53,764 nt of DNA. Source: Lentisphaeria bacterium (lineage in GTDB: Bacteria; Verrucomicrobiota; Lentisphaeria; Victivallales; UBA1829). The first letter of the stretch is position 1. The number at the start of each line of letters is the position of its first letter. The position numbers and the translations under genes were made by a program. This document shows, piece by piece, positions 43,456 to 53,177 of the stretch. The notes under the pieces were generated by a model. It worked only from the letters and a program-made list of their open reading frames with translations, ran no database searches and had not been told where the DNA came from. Location: the NCBI GenBank assembly GCA_017456805.1, contig JAFTIQ010000024.1, positions 1 to 53,764 on the forward strand, given 5' to 3'.

Positions 43456-45504
43456 TTACGCCTCGGAGATCTGGTAGAGAGCAGCAATGTGGCAGACATG
43501 CTGATTTTCAGGGGTGACGGCTTTCAATCCGTACCGCATCAGATCTGCTCCGCTCTGAAGAACTTCTTCCGGATTTTCCGTAAAGAGTTTTCTTACACGG
43601 TACATCTTCGCCGGATCGAGATCCTGCAGACGGAATCTTCGGATCCCCCGGCGGGAGGCTCCGTGGCTGAATACAAATACCAGAGATTCGGTGGTTTGAT
43701 CCCCCTGAAGCTGGAAGGTCATGTACTTTTCATAATCCATGATCTTGTCATTGGGCTCTGTCAGCAGGAAAACGTGGGAATTAACGAAAAATTCCCGTTT
43801 TTCTTTATAGAAACTGACGTATTCGGCGATCTGTTTCCGGATTTCGGGTGTCAGCTCAGCAAGGTCTCCGCTGAATCCCGGGATCCCCAGAATTCCGGAG
43901 AGCATGACATAGTCAAGATCAAAAACGCCTGCTTCGTACCAGGTTGCGGCGGTTGCTGCGAGCACCTGAGCTCCGTTTGCGATCCGGGTTCTCTGATCGG
44001 GTGCGGAACGGATTACGATCCAGTTCAGGTTGCGTCCCGGCAGCCATCTCATGAACAGCCCCTGACGGATCTTCAGGGTTTCGGTGGGGTGAGCATTATC
44101 GCTGATAAATGCGTGATCATAAAGCAGAGCTGTGGAAAGATCATTCCGCAATCCGCCGGAACCGCAATTTTCAATAACCAGATCCGGGAACATCTTCCGG
44201 AGGGCTTTCATCTGTTCCGCCAGAATGGAACAATAGTTGTAAAGCTCTGTCCCGGAAGCATCATAGCCCACACTCACATTGAAGTCGATTTTGATATATT
44301 CCGCTCCGAATTTTCTGACATTTTCCGCGATCACATCCACGAAGTACTTTGCGGCAGCCGGCTGGGTGAGGTCGATTCTTGTGGTATGTTCCGGGAACCA
44401 TTCCGGATGAGCTTCCCGAATGGGGATCCCCGGCACGAACCGTTCCGGTTCCATCCAGAATCCGAATTTCAAACCGGCGGCGCGGACTTCATCCGCAAAG
44501 GCAGACATATTTCCATAGAAGGGAGCTTCTTCTTTTTCCCGCCAGTCTCCCACGCCGGACCATCCGCTTTTTCCGCCGAACCATCCGGCATCGACAATGA
44601 ACACTTCGCATCCGACTTCCTTTGCCGCCCGGAGCTGTTCCCGGAGCTGTTCATGGGTGAAATCCGTAAACCGGTAAAGCCAGCTGTTGTAGACCACCGG
44701 CGGCAGATGCAGATCCGCTTCCGGCATCCGTTCCCGGATCATGTATTTCTGGAGCGGTGCACCGATTCTGAGCAGATCTCCGCAGGGGACATTCTGAATA
44801 AGGATCTCCGGAAGTTCCATCACTTCTCCCGGTTGAAGAGTCAGGAACAGATCGGTATCTGCAAGCCCTGCTTCCAGAACTGCCGCAGGAGATTCATCGC
44901 TGATAATATCGGAATGAACATCAATGGTCCAATTTCCACGGGGCAGCACATGAAATGCCGCCGCACTTCTGGTTTCCTCATCGCGAATCACACAGAAGGG
45001 GGTGCTTCCCACGGTGGAACGGGCTGCTCTTCCATGAAGATGAAGATCCGCTCCGCGCAGTAATTGACTCTGAATCATGTTTTCCGCGCCCCAGCGTGAT
45101 ATCTGGGAGAAGATCCGGTATTCTCCGGGAGAAAAGACCCATCTCGGCAGAGCCCGGCGGATGGTCAGCGGCTCCGTGCCGGTGTTGCATAATTTATAAT
45201 GACAGTCGATCAGGTCATATTCCGTTTCAAACTTCCAGAGCGCTTCCATTCTGACGGTTTTTCCTGCATCGAAAGCGGCAAAGGAAAAGCTGCCGGAAGG
45301 GGAATCCAGAATTTCATATTTGAGCTTGGCTCCTTCCAGCCGCTGATTGCCGGCACAGATCACAGCCAGCCCGGAGCAGGAATAATCATCTTCCATTTCA
45401 TTGTGACCGCAGGTGAGACCGCACAATGCGGCAAGGGTCAGAGTTTCTGTTTGTTCATCAAATAAAAATTCTGTTGCGTACGGGAGTGAGATTTTCTGCG
45501 GCAT
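43456..45504 (-). CDS. GH36 alpha-galactosidase
   Basis: A 682 aa protein. An N-terminal beta-sandwich is followed by the GH-D barrel: VYNSWLYRF, DAGWFGG, FGFWMEPERF, YIKIDFN with the Asp nucleophile, ENCGSGG and FISDNAHPTE with the Asp acid/base. A C-terminal beta domain closes the protein. No signal peptide, so cytoplasmic. Divergent from the zinc-ribbon gene at 45657. Confidence 0.92.
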   Translation of the reverse strand: MPQKISLPYATEFLFDEQTETLTLAALCGLTCGHNEMEDDYSCSGLAVICAGNQRLEGAKLKYEILDSPSGSFSFAAFDAGKTVRMEALWKFETEYDLIDCHYKLCNTGTEPLTIRRALPRWVFSPGEYRIFSQISRWGAENMIQSQLLRGADLHLHGRAARSTVGSTPFCVIRDEETRSAAAFHVLPRGNWTIDVHSDIISDESPAAVLEAGLADTDLFLTLQPGEVMELPEILIQNVPCGDLLRIGAPLQKYMIRERMPEADLHLPPVVYNSWLYRFTDFTHEQLREQLRAAKEVGCEVFIVDAGWFGGKSGWSGVGDWREKEEAPFYGNMSAFADEVRAAGLKFGFWMEPERFVPGIPIREAHPEWFPEHTTRIDLTQPAAAKYFVDVIAENVRKFGAEYIKIDFNVSVGYDASGTELYNYCSILAEQMKALRKMFPDLVIENCGSGGLRNDLSTALLYDHAFISDNAHPTETLKIRQGLFMRWLPGRNLNWIVIRSAPDQRTRIANGAQVLAATAATWYEAGVFDLDYVMLSGILGIPGFSGDLAELTPEIRKQIAEYVSFYKEKREFFVNSHVFLLTEPNDKIMDYEKYMTFQLQGDQTTESLVFVFSHGASRRGIRRFRLQDLDPAKMYRVRKLFTENPEEVLQSGADLMRYGLKAVTPENQHVCHIAALYQISEA

Positions 45505-45656
45505 ATTGAAATTCCTTTTTGTTTTACGTTGTTTCCTTGAGAATGTTGAAATATATCTCTCCCGGCAGAAAAAATCAAGAGCATTTTCAGCTTTATCTGC
45601 TTGAAATCCACTTTTTCAGTGATATATTCCGAAAAGACAATAACAGGGAGATCATA

Positions 45657-46490
45657 ATGGCTGAATTTCAAATGAAATGTCCGAACTGCGGCAGTCTGCT
45701 GGCAGTTGATGAAACATGGGTCGGAAGCACTGTGAAATGCCCGAACTGTCAGGCGGATGTTGTAGTGGCACAGAATAATCAGAATCCCGTTGCAGCGGTT
45801 CCGGATTTTCAAAATCCTGCGGCTGCGGTACAGAATAAAGATACTACCTCTCTTGTGCTTGGAATTCTCGGACTTGTTTTCTGTTTTGCCTGCTTCGGCT
45901 GGATCCTTTCATTGATCGGTTTGATCATCGGTTGTAAGAAACAGTATAAAACAGGAATCATCCTCGGCGGGGTCGGTTTGGGAATCAACATTGTCGGTAC
46001 GCTCCTTTTAATGGGTGCGATGCTGCTTCCCGCGCTGAACTCTGCAAGAGGAAAAGCCCGCCAGACACAATGTATCAATAATCTGAAGCAGATCGGACTG
46101 GGAATTCACATGTACAGTATGGATCATCATGAAGAACTGCCGCCTGCGCAGGGGGAAAATGGTTTGGGACTGCTGAACGATTATTTATATTATGGCGGAA
46201 AGATCTTCAAATGTCCTTCCAATGACGGTTCGAGAACTTCTTATTATTATCTCGGTACCGGAAAACTTAAGTCATACTCCACTCCGGCAAACGCGCCGAT
46301 CGTGGTTGAACTTCCTGAACATCACAACGGACTGGTCAATGTGCTGTTCCTTGATGGTCATGTGGAAAGTATCCACGTTCCGTCTTATATAACCTCTGTC
46401 CGGGAGATCGTGGAACATGTGATGAAAGATCGGCGTGTTTCACAGGAAGACCGTGCCCGTCTGCTGCGCAGTGCGGAAAAATATGAATGA
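45657..46490 (+). CDS. Zinc-ribbon / DUF4190 / pseudopilin-like fusion protein, copy 1
   Basis: A 277 aa protein; ATG at 45657 with AGGGAG. Residues ~7-35 form a zinc ribbon (CPNCGS ... CPNCQ). Residues ~65-125 are a DUF4190 double span (LVLGILGLVFCFACFGWIL; TGIILGGVGLG). The second span runs directly into LLPALNSARGKARQTQC, the sequence that follows a pseudopilin helix, and ends with a pseudopilin-like body (LVNVLFLDGHVESI). No class III leader. The zinc ribbon would face the cytoplasm and the pilin-like body the periplasm. Confidence 0.82.
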   Translation: MAEFQMKCPNCGSLLAVDETWVGSTVKCPNCQADVVVAQNNQNPVAAVPDFQNPAAAVQNKDTTSLVLGILGLVFCFACFGWILSLIGLIIGCKKQYKTGIILGGVGLGINIVGTLLLMGAMLLPALNSARGKARQTQCINNLKQIGLGIHMYSMDHHEELPPAQGENGLGLLNDYLYYGGKIFKCPSNDGSRTSYYYLGTGKLKSYSTPANAPIVVELPEHHNGLVNVLFLDGHVESIHVPSYITSVREIVEHVMKDRRVSQEDRARLLRSAEKYE

Positions 46491-46549
46491 TCCGGGAACA
46501 ATACCCGCAGAAAATAAAAAAATTGCCTCAAAATAACAAGGAGTTTAAT

Positions 46550-47317
46550 GTGGCTGAATTTCAAATGAAATGTCCGAACTGCGGCAGTGAGCTGTCAGTT
46601 GATGAATTATGGGTTGGAAGTACCGTGGAATGTCCGTGCTGCAGTGTGCCCATCTTAGTTGCCAAAAATAAAGATACCGCCTCTCTTGTGCTCGGGATTC
46701 TCGGTCTTGTTTTCAGCTTTGCCTGCTTCGGTTGGATCCTTTCGTTGATTGGTTTGATCATCGGCTGTAAAAAGAAATATAAAACAGGGATCGTGCTTGG
46801 GATCGTCGGATTGGTGATCAATTTCCTTGGTACGCTTTTGGTGATCGCCGGAATGTTGCTGCCTGCGATGAACTCTGCAAGAGAAAAAGCCCGGAGAGTG
46901 AGTTGTACCGGCAATTTGAAACAGGTCGGAATGGCTTTTTCGTTTTACCAATCAAATACCAACGAAATGCCTGCTGCCAAAGGGGATGACGGGCTGGATG
47001 TCCTGAGAACATCCGGAGAACTTACTGACAGTCATGTCTATATTTGTCCTTCCGATACACACCGCAAATGTTCCTATGTTTATATCGCAAGCGGCTTGGA
47101 TGTTACGGATACAGCTGATGTGCCTGTCGTGGTCGAACGTCCTGAAAATCACGATGGTTATGTCAACGTGCTTTATGGTGATGGTCATGTGGCAGGAAGA
47201 ATCATTCCTTCTGATATTGACACCGTCAAAGGAGTTGTGGAATATTTGCTTCGGGATAGTTCAGTTTCATCAGATATCCGTAATCTCCTGCTGAGAAATG
47301 CGGAAAAATATGACTGA
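46550..47317 (+). CDS. Zinc-ribbon / DUF4190 / pseudopilin-like fusion protein, copy 2
   Basis: A 255 aa paralogue of copy 1. The start is a GTG at 46550 (AAGGAG upstream), fixed by alignment of AEFQMKCPNCGS in both. The linker after the ribbon is shorter. The ribbon is CPNC ... CPCC. DUF4190 spans, LLPAMNSAREKARRVSC and the tail YVNVLYGDGHV are retained. Tandem duplication, 59 bp apart. Confidence 0.8.
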   Translation: MAEFQMKCPNCGSELSVDELWVGSTVECPCCSVPILVAKNKDTASLVLGILGLVFSFACFGWILSLIGLIIGCKKKYKTGIVLGIVGLVINFLGTLLVIAGMLLPAMNSAREKARRVSCTGNLKQVGMAFSFYQSNTNEMPAAKGDDGLDVLRTSGELTDSHVYICPSDTHRKCSYVYIASGLDVTDTADVPVVVERPENHDGYVNVLYGDGHVAGRIIPSDIDTVKGVVEYLLRDSSVSSDIRNLLLRNAEKYD

Positions 47318-47349
47318 TCGTTTCCGGGAAAGAATCCGGTAAAAAGAGA

Positions 47350-47389
47350 GCTGCCGCAATCAGAAATGTGTTGCGGCAGCATTTTTTTT
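47350..47389 (+). terminator. Terminator of the fusion-protein pair
   Basis: Perfect 10-bp stem GCTGCCGCAA / TTGCGGCAGC, 11-base loop, run of eight T. Confidence 0.92.
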
Positions 47390-47406
47390 GCAAAAGAGCG
47401 GAGGCA

Positions 47407-48180
47407 TTATTTTCTGTCCTGAAACATCCACTTCAAAGCAGTCTGGATTTCTGTATCCCAAAACTCCCAATTGTGTACGCCTGGACGTTCCTTATAGGTC
47501 AAATCGAATCCCATTTCCCGGAGTTTATCCCGATATTCCACGTTGACGCCATAGAGGAAATCCTCTGTTCCGCATCCCATATAAAGCCGGGGCCGTTCCC
47601 TGCCGGATTCTGCCAAAGCTTTTGCTTTTCCAAGAAGATCATCTTCCGTCCCGACAAGATCTTCCCGGTTTCCGAAAATATAATGATATTCTCCCGGACA
47701 GCTTTCTTCCAGCCATCTGTTCTCGAAGGAGCCGGAGAAACTTGCCGCTGCCGCAAACCGTTCCGGATGATTGAAGGCAAGCTTGAATGCACCGTAACCT
47801 CCCATGGAAAGCCCTGCGACATAAGTATCTTCGCGTCGGTCGGAGACGTTGAAGAACTTGCTGACAAGGGCGGGGAGTTCCTGTGAGAGAAAATCCCAGT
47901 AACGCATTTGCGGATTGCAATTCCGGTAAAAACTGCGGGCTCCGCAAGGCATGATCACTGCGATTCCGAGTTCGGAAACATACCGTTCGATATTGGTGCG
48001 CCGTCCCCAGATCGTATGGTCATCGCTCATGCCGTGAAGCAGATAAAGCACGGGCGGTTTGCCGGAACTTTCCTTGCCTGTCATTCCGATCTGAGTTGAA
48101 GTGTTCTGAGGCAGAATCGCTGCGAATTCCGTTGAAATCATCAGCGTTTCTGAATAAAAGTCGCATTTTAAAAAAGCCAT
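47407..48180 (-). CDS. Esterase D/tributyrin-esterase-like alpha/beta hydrolase
   Basis: A 257 aa protein; ATG at 48180 with GGAG; the longer frame is shadow of pepD. PVLYLLHGMSDDHTIW (oxyanion), GLSMGGYGAF nucleophile elbow, and HNWEFWD with the catalytic His. Related to EstA and feruloyl/acetyl esterases. Last gene of the lar-to-esterase operon. Confidence 0.88.
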   Translation of the reverse strand: MAFLKCDFYSETLMISTEFAAILPQNTSTQIGMTGKESSGKPPVLYLLHGMSDDHTIWGRRTNIERYVSELGIAVIMPCGARSFYRNCNPQMRYWDFLSQELPALVSKFFNVSDRREDTYVAGLSMGGYGAFKLAFNHPERFAAAASFSGSFENRWLEESCPGEYHYIFGNREDLVGTEDDLLGKAKALAESGRERPRLYMGCGTEDFLYGVNVEYRDKLREMGFDLTYKERPGVHNWEFWDTEIQTALKWMFQDRK

Positions 48181-48190
48181 TTTTTTCTCC

Positions 48191-49627
48191 TTATAGTTTG
48201 TCTGCCTGCTCAATGATATACCGGAGCAAACGGTTGAATTCTTCGTATTTTTCCAAATGGAGCCGTTCCCGTTCTGTGTGGATATCCTCTTCCATCGGAC
48301 CGAATGAAATGATTTCCAGAGCGGGATTCTTTTTGGCAAATGCACCTGTTTCCAATCCTGCATGAACAGCATACACTCCATGAGGTTCTCCGAACACTTC
48401 CTGATGGATTTTTCCGACGAACCGGATGGGGGCGGAATCCGCCTTTGCGGGCCAGCCGGGATATTCTCCGGAAACTTCAGCAGTTCCCCCGAGAGGGGCA
48501 AAATGCTGCGCGATCTTCCCGGTCAGTTCTTTGCGGGAATCATCATCTAAACTCCGTTGGCTTGTATGGACTTCCACAAAATCGTCTTTCGTATGGATCG
48601 AGGCAAAGTTGCTGCTTGTTTTGACGATTTTCAGTTGGGGATCGAAATCGAATACTTCATTCGGTACTGCGGCGGAAAGAGTAAGGAATGTTTCCGTGAA
48701 CCCGGGCTCCAGAATTGCAGTTTCCGGTTCTGCCGGAGCAATGGCGATCTGATAGCTCCCCGGCGCCTGAAATGTTCCGGAGCTTTCCCGGCGGAACTGT
48801 TCTGCCAATGCTTCCAGCGTTTCCCGGGATTGAGCGGTTAGAATGAGGGCTTCTGCTTCTGCGGGGATCGCATTATCCGCAGATCCGCCGTTCAAAGAAC
48901 AGAGCGCCGTGATCCCCGCCCGCTTCAGGAACTGACAAAGCAGGATCAGTGCATTTCCGCATTTTTCATGGATTTTTGAGCCGGAATGTCCCCCGGCAAG
49001 TCCCGTAAGCTGAACGGCATAAGCGGTTTCTTCCGGAGCAGGGATCCGGCTGACCGGGAAGCGGAAGGAAAGTCTTGCTCCGCCTGCACATCCGATACAG
49101 AAATTGTGATAATTCCCTGCATCGAGATTGAAGAGCCAATCACCTTTCAGCATTTCCGGATCCAATGCATTCGCCCCGATCAACCCGGTCTCTTCGGAGA
49201 TCGTAAACAAACCGGAAACAGCCCCTGTTTTGAGTTCCGGATCCAGCAGGATCGCCAGCGCAGAGGCGACACCCGCCCCGTTGTCGGCTCCAAGCGTCGT
49301 CCTGTCGGCATGAAGATATCCCTCTTCTTCCATCAGTTCCAGCGGCTGTTCTGCAAAATCAAACGCCTTATCCGGTGCAGCCTTCGGAACCATGTCAAGA
49401 TGTCCCTGAAGAATGATATGGGGTGCATGTTCCATCCCGGCGGAAGCCGGACGGTCGATCCGGAGATTTCCGGCGGAATCCATCACAGTGGAAAGTCCCT
49501 GTTGTTCCGCCAGATTTTTCAAGGTTTCCGCCAGCTGTTTTTCGTGGCCGCTCGGATGGGGGATCGAACAGATCAAACCGAAATAATAAAGGGCATCTTT
49601 CTGCGGACGGTTCTCATAAAAGTTCAT
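48191..49627 (-). CDS. pepD: Aminoacyl-histidine dipeptidase (M20C, PepD)
   Basis: A 478 aa protein. QGHLDMVP, TTLGADNGAGVA, TISEETGLIGANAL and the late GLETGAF carry the two-zinc M20 ligands. FASIHTKDDFVEVHTSQRS is typical of the lid domain. Cytosolic dipeptidase. ATG overlaps the SGNH stop by 4 bp. Confidence 0.92.
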   Translation of the reverse strand: MNFYENRPQKDALYYFGLICSIPHPSGHEKQLAETLKNLAEQQGLSTVMDSAGNLRIDRPASAGMEHAPHIILQGHLDMVPKAAPDKAFDFAEQPLELMEEEGYLHADRTTLGADNGAGVASALAILLDPELKTGAVSGLFTISEETGLIGANALDPEMLKGDWLFNLDAGNYHNFCIGCAGGARLSFRFPVSRIPAPEETAYAVQLTGLAGGHSGSKIHEKCGNALILLCQFLKRAGITALCSLNGGSADNAIPAEAEALILTAQSRETLEALAEQFRRESSGTFQAPGSYQIAIAPAEPETAILEPGFTETFLTLSAAVPNEVFDFDPQLKIVKTSSNFASIHTKDDFVEVHTSQRSLDDDSRKELTGKIAQHFAPLGGTAEVSGEYPGWPAKADSAPIRFVGKIHQEVFGEPHGVYAVHAGLETGAFAKKNPALEIISFGPMEEDIHTERERLHLEKYEEFNRLLRYIIEQADKL

Positions 49628-50475
49628 TTTTTCACCTGAATAAATTCTTTGATGGCTTCATCAGCCAGTTTTCTCATGACTGCCGCATCGTCATTGGCAA
49701 TCATTTCCGGCACAAACTTGATCTCTTCCGCGGACCGTTCGAACAGGAACGCAAACCAGAGACATGCCTGAAGATACCGCCCACGGGCGTTCAAATGGAT
49801 CAGATCCATCCAGATTTTCATGCTGCCATCAGATTGTTTATGCCAAAATGCATTTCCGACCGGTTCATCTGCCATGGGGGGAAGATCAGGCCAGCGAAGT
49901 TCCGAAAGCTGGGCCGGATCATAATCCAAAAAGCGGAAGGGACGGAGTTTGCGGAGTTTCTGAACGGCATAGCCGGTCGGGATGATCCGGAGATTCAAGG
50001 TTTCCGCCAGCTTCGTATAACAGTTTGTCAGCCGTTCATACATCCCGGTTTGATCGAAGCCCCATTCCCCGTTCGGGCGGATCCGGCTGTCGTATGGATG
50101 ATAGGACCAAGTTTGCTGAATGAGGATTTCTGCTCCCGGCGCATATTTTCTGACGTAGTCGTGAATATCCTGCGCGAAGGGAAGATAGGTGCTCCAGTTC
50201 CAGCTTGCATGGCTCGCCTGCTGAATGGTCACATAATCCCACGGAGTATCGGAAAGCGTTTTTTTCAGTTTCACTCCCCCGTTATAGATCCGGCAGATCT
50301 CTGATTGTTCTTCCGCAGAAATATAGCTCCAGTGCCGTTCCAGCTCGCAGCCGCCGAAGTTGGCTCTTTGAAATTTCAGTTCGCATCCGGCTGATTCAGC
50401 AACTTTCGGAAAAAATTCAGCCAAACTGTCGGTAAAACTGTTGCCAATCGTCAGAACATTAACCCGGTCTTTCAT
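49624..50475 (-). CDS. DUF4886-type SGNH hydrolase
   Basis: A 283 aa protein. VLTIGNSFTDS holds the nucleophile Ser, DYVTIQQASH the Gln block, and MDLIHLNARG the Asp/His pair. No signal peptide. Overlaps larE and pepD by 4 bp each. Substrate unknown; an esterase role is inferred. Confidence 0.82.
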   Translation of the reverse strand: MKDRVNVLTIGNSFTDSLAEFFPKVAESAGCELKFQRANFGGCELERHWSYISAEEQSEICRIYNGGVKLKKTLSDTPWDYVTIQQASHASWNWSTYLPFAQDIHDYVRKYAPGAEILIQQTWSYHPYDSRIRPNGEWGFDQTGMYERLTNCYTKLAETLNLRIIPTGYAVQKLRKLRPFRFLDYDPAQLSELRWPDLPPMADEPVGNAFWHKQSDGSMKIWMDLIHLNARGRYLQACLWFAFLFERSAEEIKFVPEMIANDDAAVMRKLADEAIKEFIQVKK

Positions 50476-51308
50476 GATACTTCTCCTTTTTTAACAGTTA
50501 TATTTTCATCAAAACTCCCGCTCCGGTAGCCGCGCGGATCGATTTCAAGATCGGAAAATCCCAGTGTCCTCAATTCCCTCCGGATGGTTGTTTCCTGCTT
50601 GTAAAGCTCCGGAAGCCAATCAGAGGAAATTTCAATTCTCGCCTTGTTCTCTTCCAGCCGCAGTCGGATTTCAACCGCTTCCGGAATAAAAGAATGGATC
50701 ACTCTCTCCCCTTCTGAAACAAGAGCTAACTCTTTTGCAGTAAGTTCTTTCCCATATTTGAACCTGGTGGCAAGACAGGGGGCGGCCGCCTTTTCTGCCG
50801 TGGGAAGGTGCAGTTCCCGGGAAAGATCACGGATCATCTTTTTGCTGAATCCACATTCTGCAAGCGGAGAACAGATTCCCAACTCCCGGATCGCTTTCAA
50901 TCCCGGACGATAGACGTTCAGATCATCCGCATTGGTTCCATCAAAGACAGTTTTCATGCCTTTCCCGGCTGCAAAATCCAGGATCCCGGAAAAGAAATGT
51001 CTCTTACAATGATAGCAGCGTTCCCGGGTGTTTTTTCTCACTTCCGGAATGGAAAGCGGATCATATTCCAGACGGTGCAGCGGGATGGAATACCGGCTTG
51101 CCAACGCTTCCGCCTCCTGCCATTCCTGTTCTTTCTGAAACTGGGAACACATCATAACTGCCGCGACGGGAAAGGGTTGCTTTTCCCGGATCAGAGAAAG
51201 CACAGCCAGAAGAAGCGAACTGTCAACACCTCCGGAAAAACCCAGCACGATCCCCGCTTGACAATGAGGCAGAATATGATCCATCAACTTGTTCAGCTGT
51301 TCAGACAT
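50472..51308 (-). CDS. larE: LarE sulfur transferase (nickel-pincer cofactor)
   Basis: A 278 aa protein; ATG at 51308 with AAGGAG, overlapping larC. PP-loop GFSGGVDSS (23-31). Cysteines at 98 and 101 (RCYHCK) and at 178 (PCLATR) give the three-Cys pattern linked to Fe-S-dependent, non-sacrificial LarE rather than the single-Cys sacrificial form. Converts the dicarboxylated pyridinium mononucleotide to the dithio form. Confidence 0.92.
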   Translation of the reverse strand: MSEQLNKLMDHILPHCQAGIVLGFSGGVDSSLLLAVLSLIREKQPFPVAAVMMCSQFQKEQEWQEAEALASRYSIPLHRLEYDPLSIPEVRKNTRERCYHCKRHFFSGILDFAAGKGMKTVFDGTNADDLNVYRPGLKAIRELGICSPLAECGFSKKMIRDLSRELHLPTAEKAAAPCLATRFKYGKELTAKELALVSEGERVIHSFIPEAVEIRLRLEENKARIEISSDWLPELYKQETTIRRELRTLGFSDLEIDPRGYRSGSFDENITVKKGEVS

Positions 51309-52503
51309 CCTGCTCCTTTGCCTGTTGAACCGCCTCTGCAAACAGTTCCCCGAAACTGCAGGAAGTCTCTTCCGATACCTGCCTGACACTTTCAAATTCC
51401 GGATAATAACGGACGATTTCCCCGTAGGAACAGCGTTTGACCTGAACCGTTCCCCGGGAGGTTTTGACAAATCGGATTTCCCGATCCATGCAGACACGAT
51501 CCACCGGATATTTCCGCAGCCCGATAGCGGTCGTTGTCCGGAAAATCTCTTTTTCGATTCCGGGAAGATCCGCTTCTGCGGCAATGATCTTCATGAGCGT
51601 TCCCGGACGGTTCTTTTTCATGTAACAGGGAAGAAATGCAACATCTTTTGCTCCGGAAGCAAAGAGTTTTTCCATCGCAAGCCCCAGCATCTCCCCGGAG
51701 GAATCATCAATATTGCACTCGATCGTGTAAATCTTTTCCGGATCAGAAACCGGAGAAAGAAGCATTGCCCGCAAAATGTTCGGCCGTCCGAAATCCCGTT
51801 TCCCCAAACCGATCCCGATCTTTTCGATAAGATACTGTTCCGGTAATTTTGAGGAAGTCCGGAGCGCAGCGGCAATGGCAATCCCTGTGGGCGTGATCAT
51901 CTCCCCCTTCGCATCTGTCGTCCGGAGTGGAATTTGACAATTCCGGGCAATGTTGACCACCGCCGGAACAGGAACCGGGAGTTCTCCATGCTGACAATGT
52001 ACCGTGCCAGTCCCTTCGGAAAGCCCGGTAACAATACATTCCCTGATCCCGAGATCGTCAACAAGCACTGCCGCCGAAACGATATCCACGATGGAATCCA
52101 CGGCTCCGACTTCATGAAAATGAACCTCTTCCACAGAACATCCATGTGCCTGAGCTTCTGCCTCCGCAATGATCCGGAAGATCTTCTCCGCCAACTCCCG
52201 GGCACGGCGGGAAAGAGTCGCCCGATCCAGAATGGAAAGAATCTCCGGAAGATGTCTGTGGGAATGACTATGCCCGTGAACATGATCATGTGAATGGTGT
52301 TTCTGAGATAAAATAACGTTGAAATCGCACCCCGCGATCCCGTAGCTTTTCTTGCCGGAGATCTCATAGCGGAATTCATCCAGCTGCAGACTTCGCAGGG
52401 CCATCTCCAATTTTTCTTTCTTTCCGCCTAAATCCAGCAGCGCGGCAACCGTCATATCTCCGGAAATCCCGGAAGAGCCTTCCAAATATAAAACTGAGTT
52501 CAT
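51301..52503 (-). CDS. larC: LarC nickel-insertion protein (fused)
   Basis: A 400 aa protein; ATG at 52503 overlaps larB (ATGA). EGSSGISGDM at the front, His-rich metal-binding stretch HHSHDHVHGHSHSHRH near 70-85, and VHFHEVGAVDSIVDIV. LarC1 and C2 are in one frame; no frameshift is needed. Inserts nickel with CTP. Confidence 0.93.
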   Translation of the reverse strand: MNSVLYLEGSSGISGDMTVAALLDLGGKKEKLEMALRSLQLDEFRYEISGKKSYGIAGCDFNVILSQKHHSHDHVHGHSHSHRHLPEILSILDRATLSRRARELAEKIFRIIAEAEAQAHGCSVEEVHFHEVGAVDSIVDIVSAAVLVDDLGIRECIVTGLSEGTGTVHCQHGELPVPVPAVVNIARNCQIPLRTTDAKGEMITPTGIAIAAALRTSSKLPEQYLIEKIGIGLGKRDFGRPNILRAMLLSPVSDPEKIYTIECNIDDSSGEMLGLAMEKLFASGAKDVAFLPCYMKKNRPGTLMKIIAAEADLPGIEKEIFRTTTAIGLRKYPVDRVCMDREIRFVKTSRGTVQVKRCSYGEIVRYYPEFESVRQVSEETSCSFGELFAEAVQQAKEQDV

Positions 52504-53177
52504 CCGTTTTTTCCTTTCATCCGGAGGATCCGGCATGCTAAAACCCCGGCCCCGAATCCATTGTCAATGTTTACGACTGACATTCCTTCAGCGCAGGAGT
52601 TCAGCATGGCAAGCAGCGGCGCGATTCCCTCAAAACTTGCTCCGTAGCCGACGCTGGTCGGAATCGCAATCACAGGCGCATCCGTCAATCCGGCAATGAC
52701 ACTTCCCAATGCCCCTTCCATCCCGGCGGCGGCAATCACAACGTCCGCTTTCCGGATCTCTTCGATTTTTCCAAGAAGCCGATGCAGTCCGGCAACTCCC
52801 ACATCATAATATCGTTTCGCTGTTCCGCCGAAAAATTCGATCGTCTTTGCCGCTTCTTCTGCTGCCGGAATATCCGCCGTTCCGCCCGTGCATACAGCCA
52901 CGGTCCCGGGGAGTTTTGCAGAGTTTCCCCAGCCGGAACAGAGAATCCGGGAGGTAGGATCATAATGGAACGGGATCGAATGTTTCTTCAGAAATTCAGC
53001 TTGTTCGGGAGTACATTTTGTTCCGAGAACGGCAATGTTTTCCTCTTGAAACGCCTTCAGGATCTCAAGCAGCTGTTCAGAAGTTTTGCCCGGACAGAAG
53101 ATGGTTTCGCTTTGCCCGGTCCGTTCTGCACGGGATAGATCCAATTTCGCGAATCCGAGGTCTTTGATCTTATCCAT
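52500..53177 (-). CDS. larB: LarB (NaAD carboxylase/hydrolase)
   Basis: A 225 aa protein; ATG at 53177 after AGGA. FAKLDLSRAERTG at the start, then VAVCTGGTADIPAAEEA, YDVGVAGLHRLL, VVIAAAGMEGALGSVIAGL and IPTSVGYGASFEGIAPLL, the PurE-like fold of the family. First step of nickel-pincer cofactor synthesis and first gene of the six-gene operon. No larA-type racemase is in the window. Confidence 0.93.
   Translation of the reverse strand: MDKIKDLGFAKLDLSRAERTGQSETIFCPGKTSEQLLEILKAFQEENIAVLGTKCTPEQAEFLKKHSIPFHYDPTSRILCSGWGNSAKLPGTVAVCTGGTADIPAAEEAAKTIEFFGGTAKRYYDVGVAGLHRLLGKIEEIRKADVVIAAAGMEGALGSVIAGLTDAPVIAIPTSVGYGASFEGIAPLLAMLNSCAEGMSVVNIDNGFGAGVLACRILRMKGKNG

Noticed and set aside
43489..45063. 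524-codon plus-strand frame
   Set aside because: Antisense to the GH36 gene, which has all catalytic blocks.
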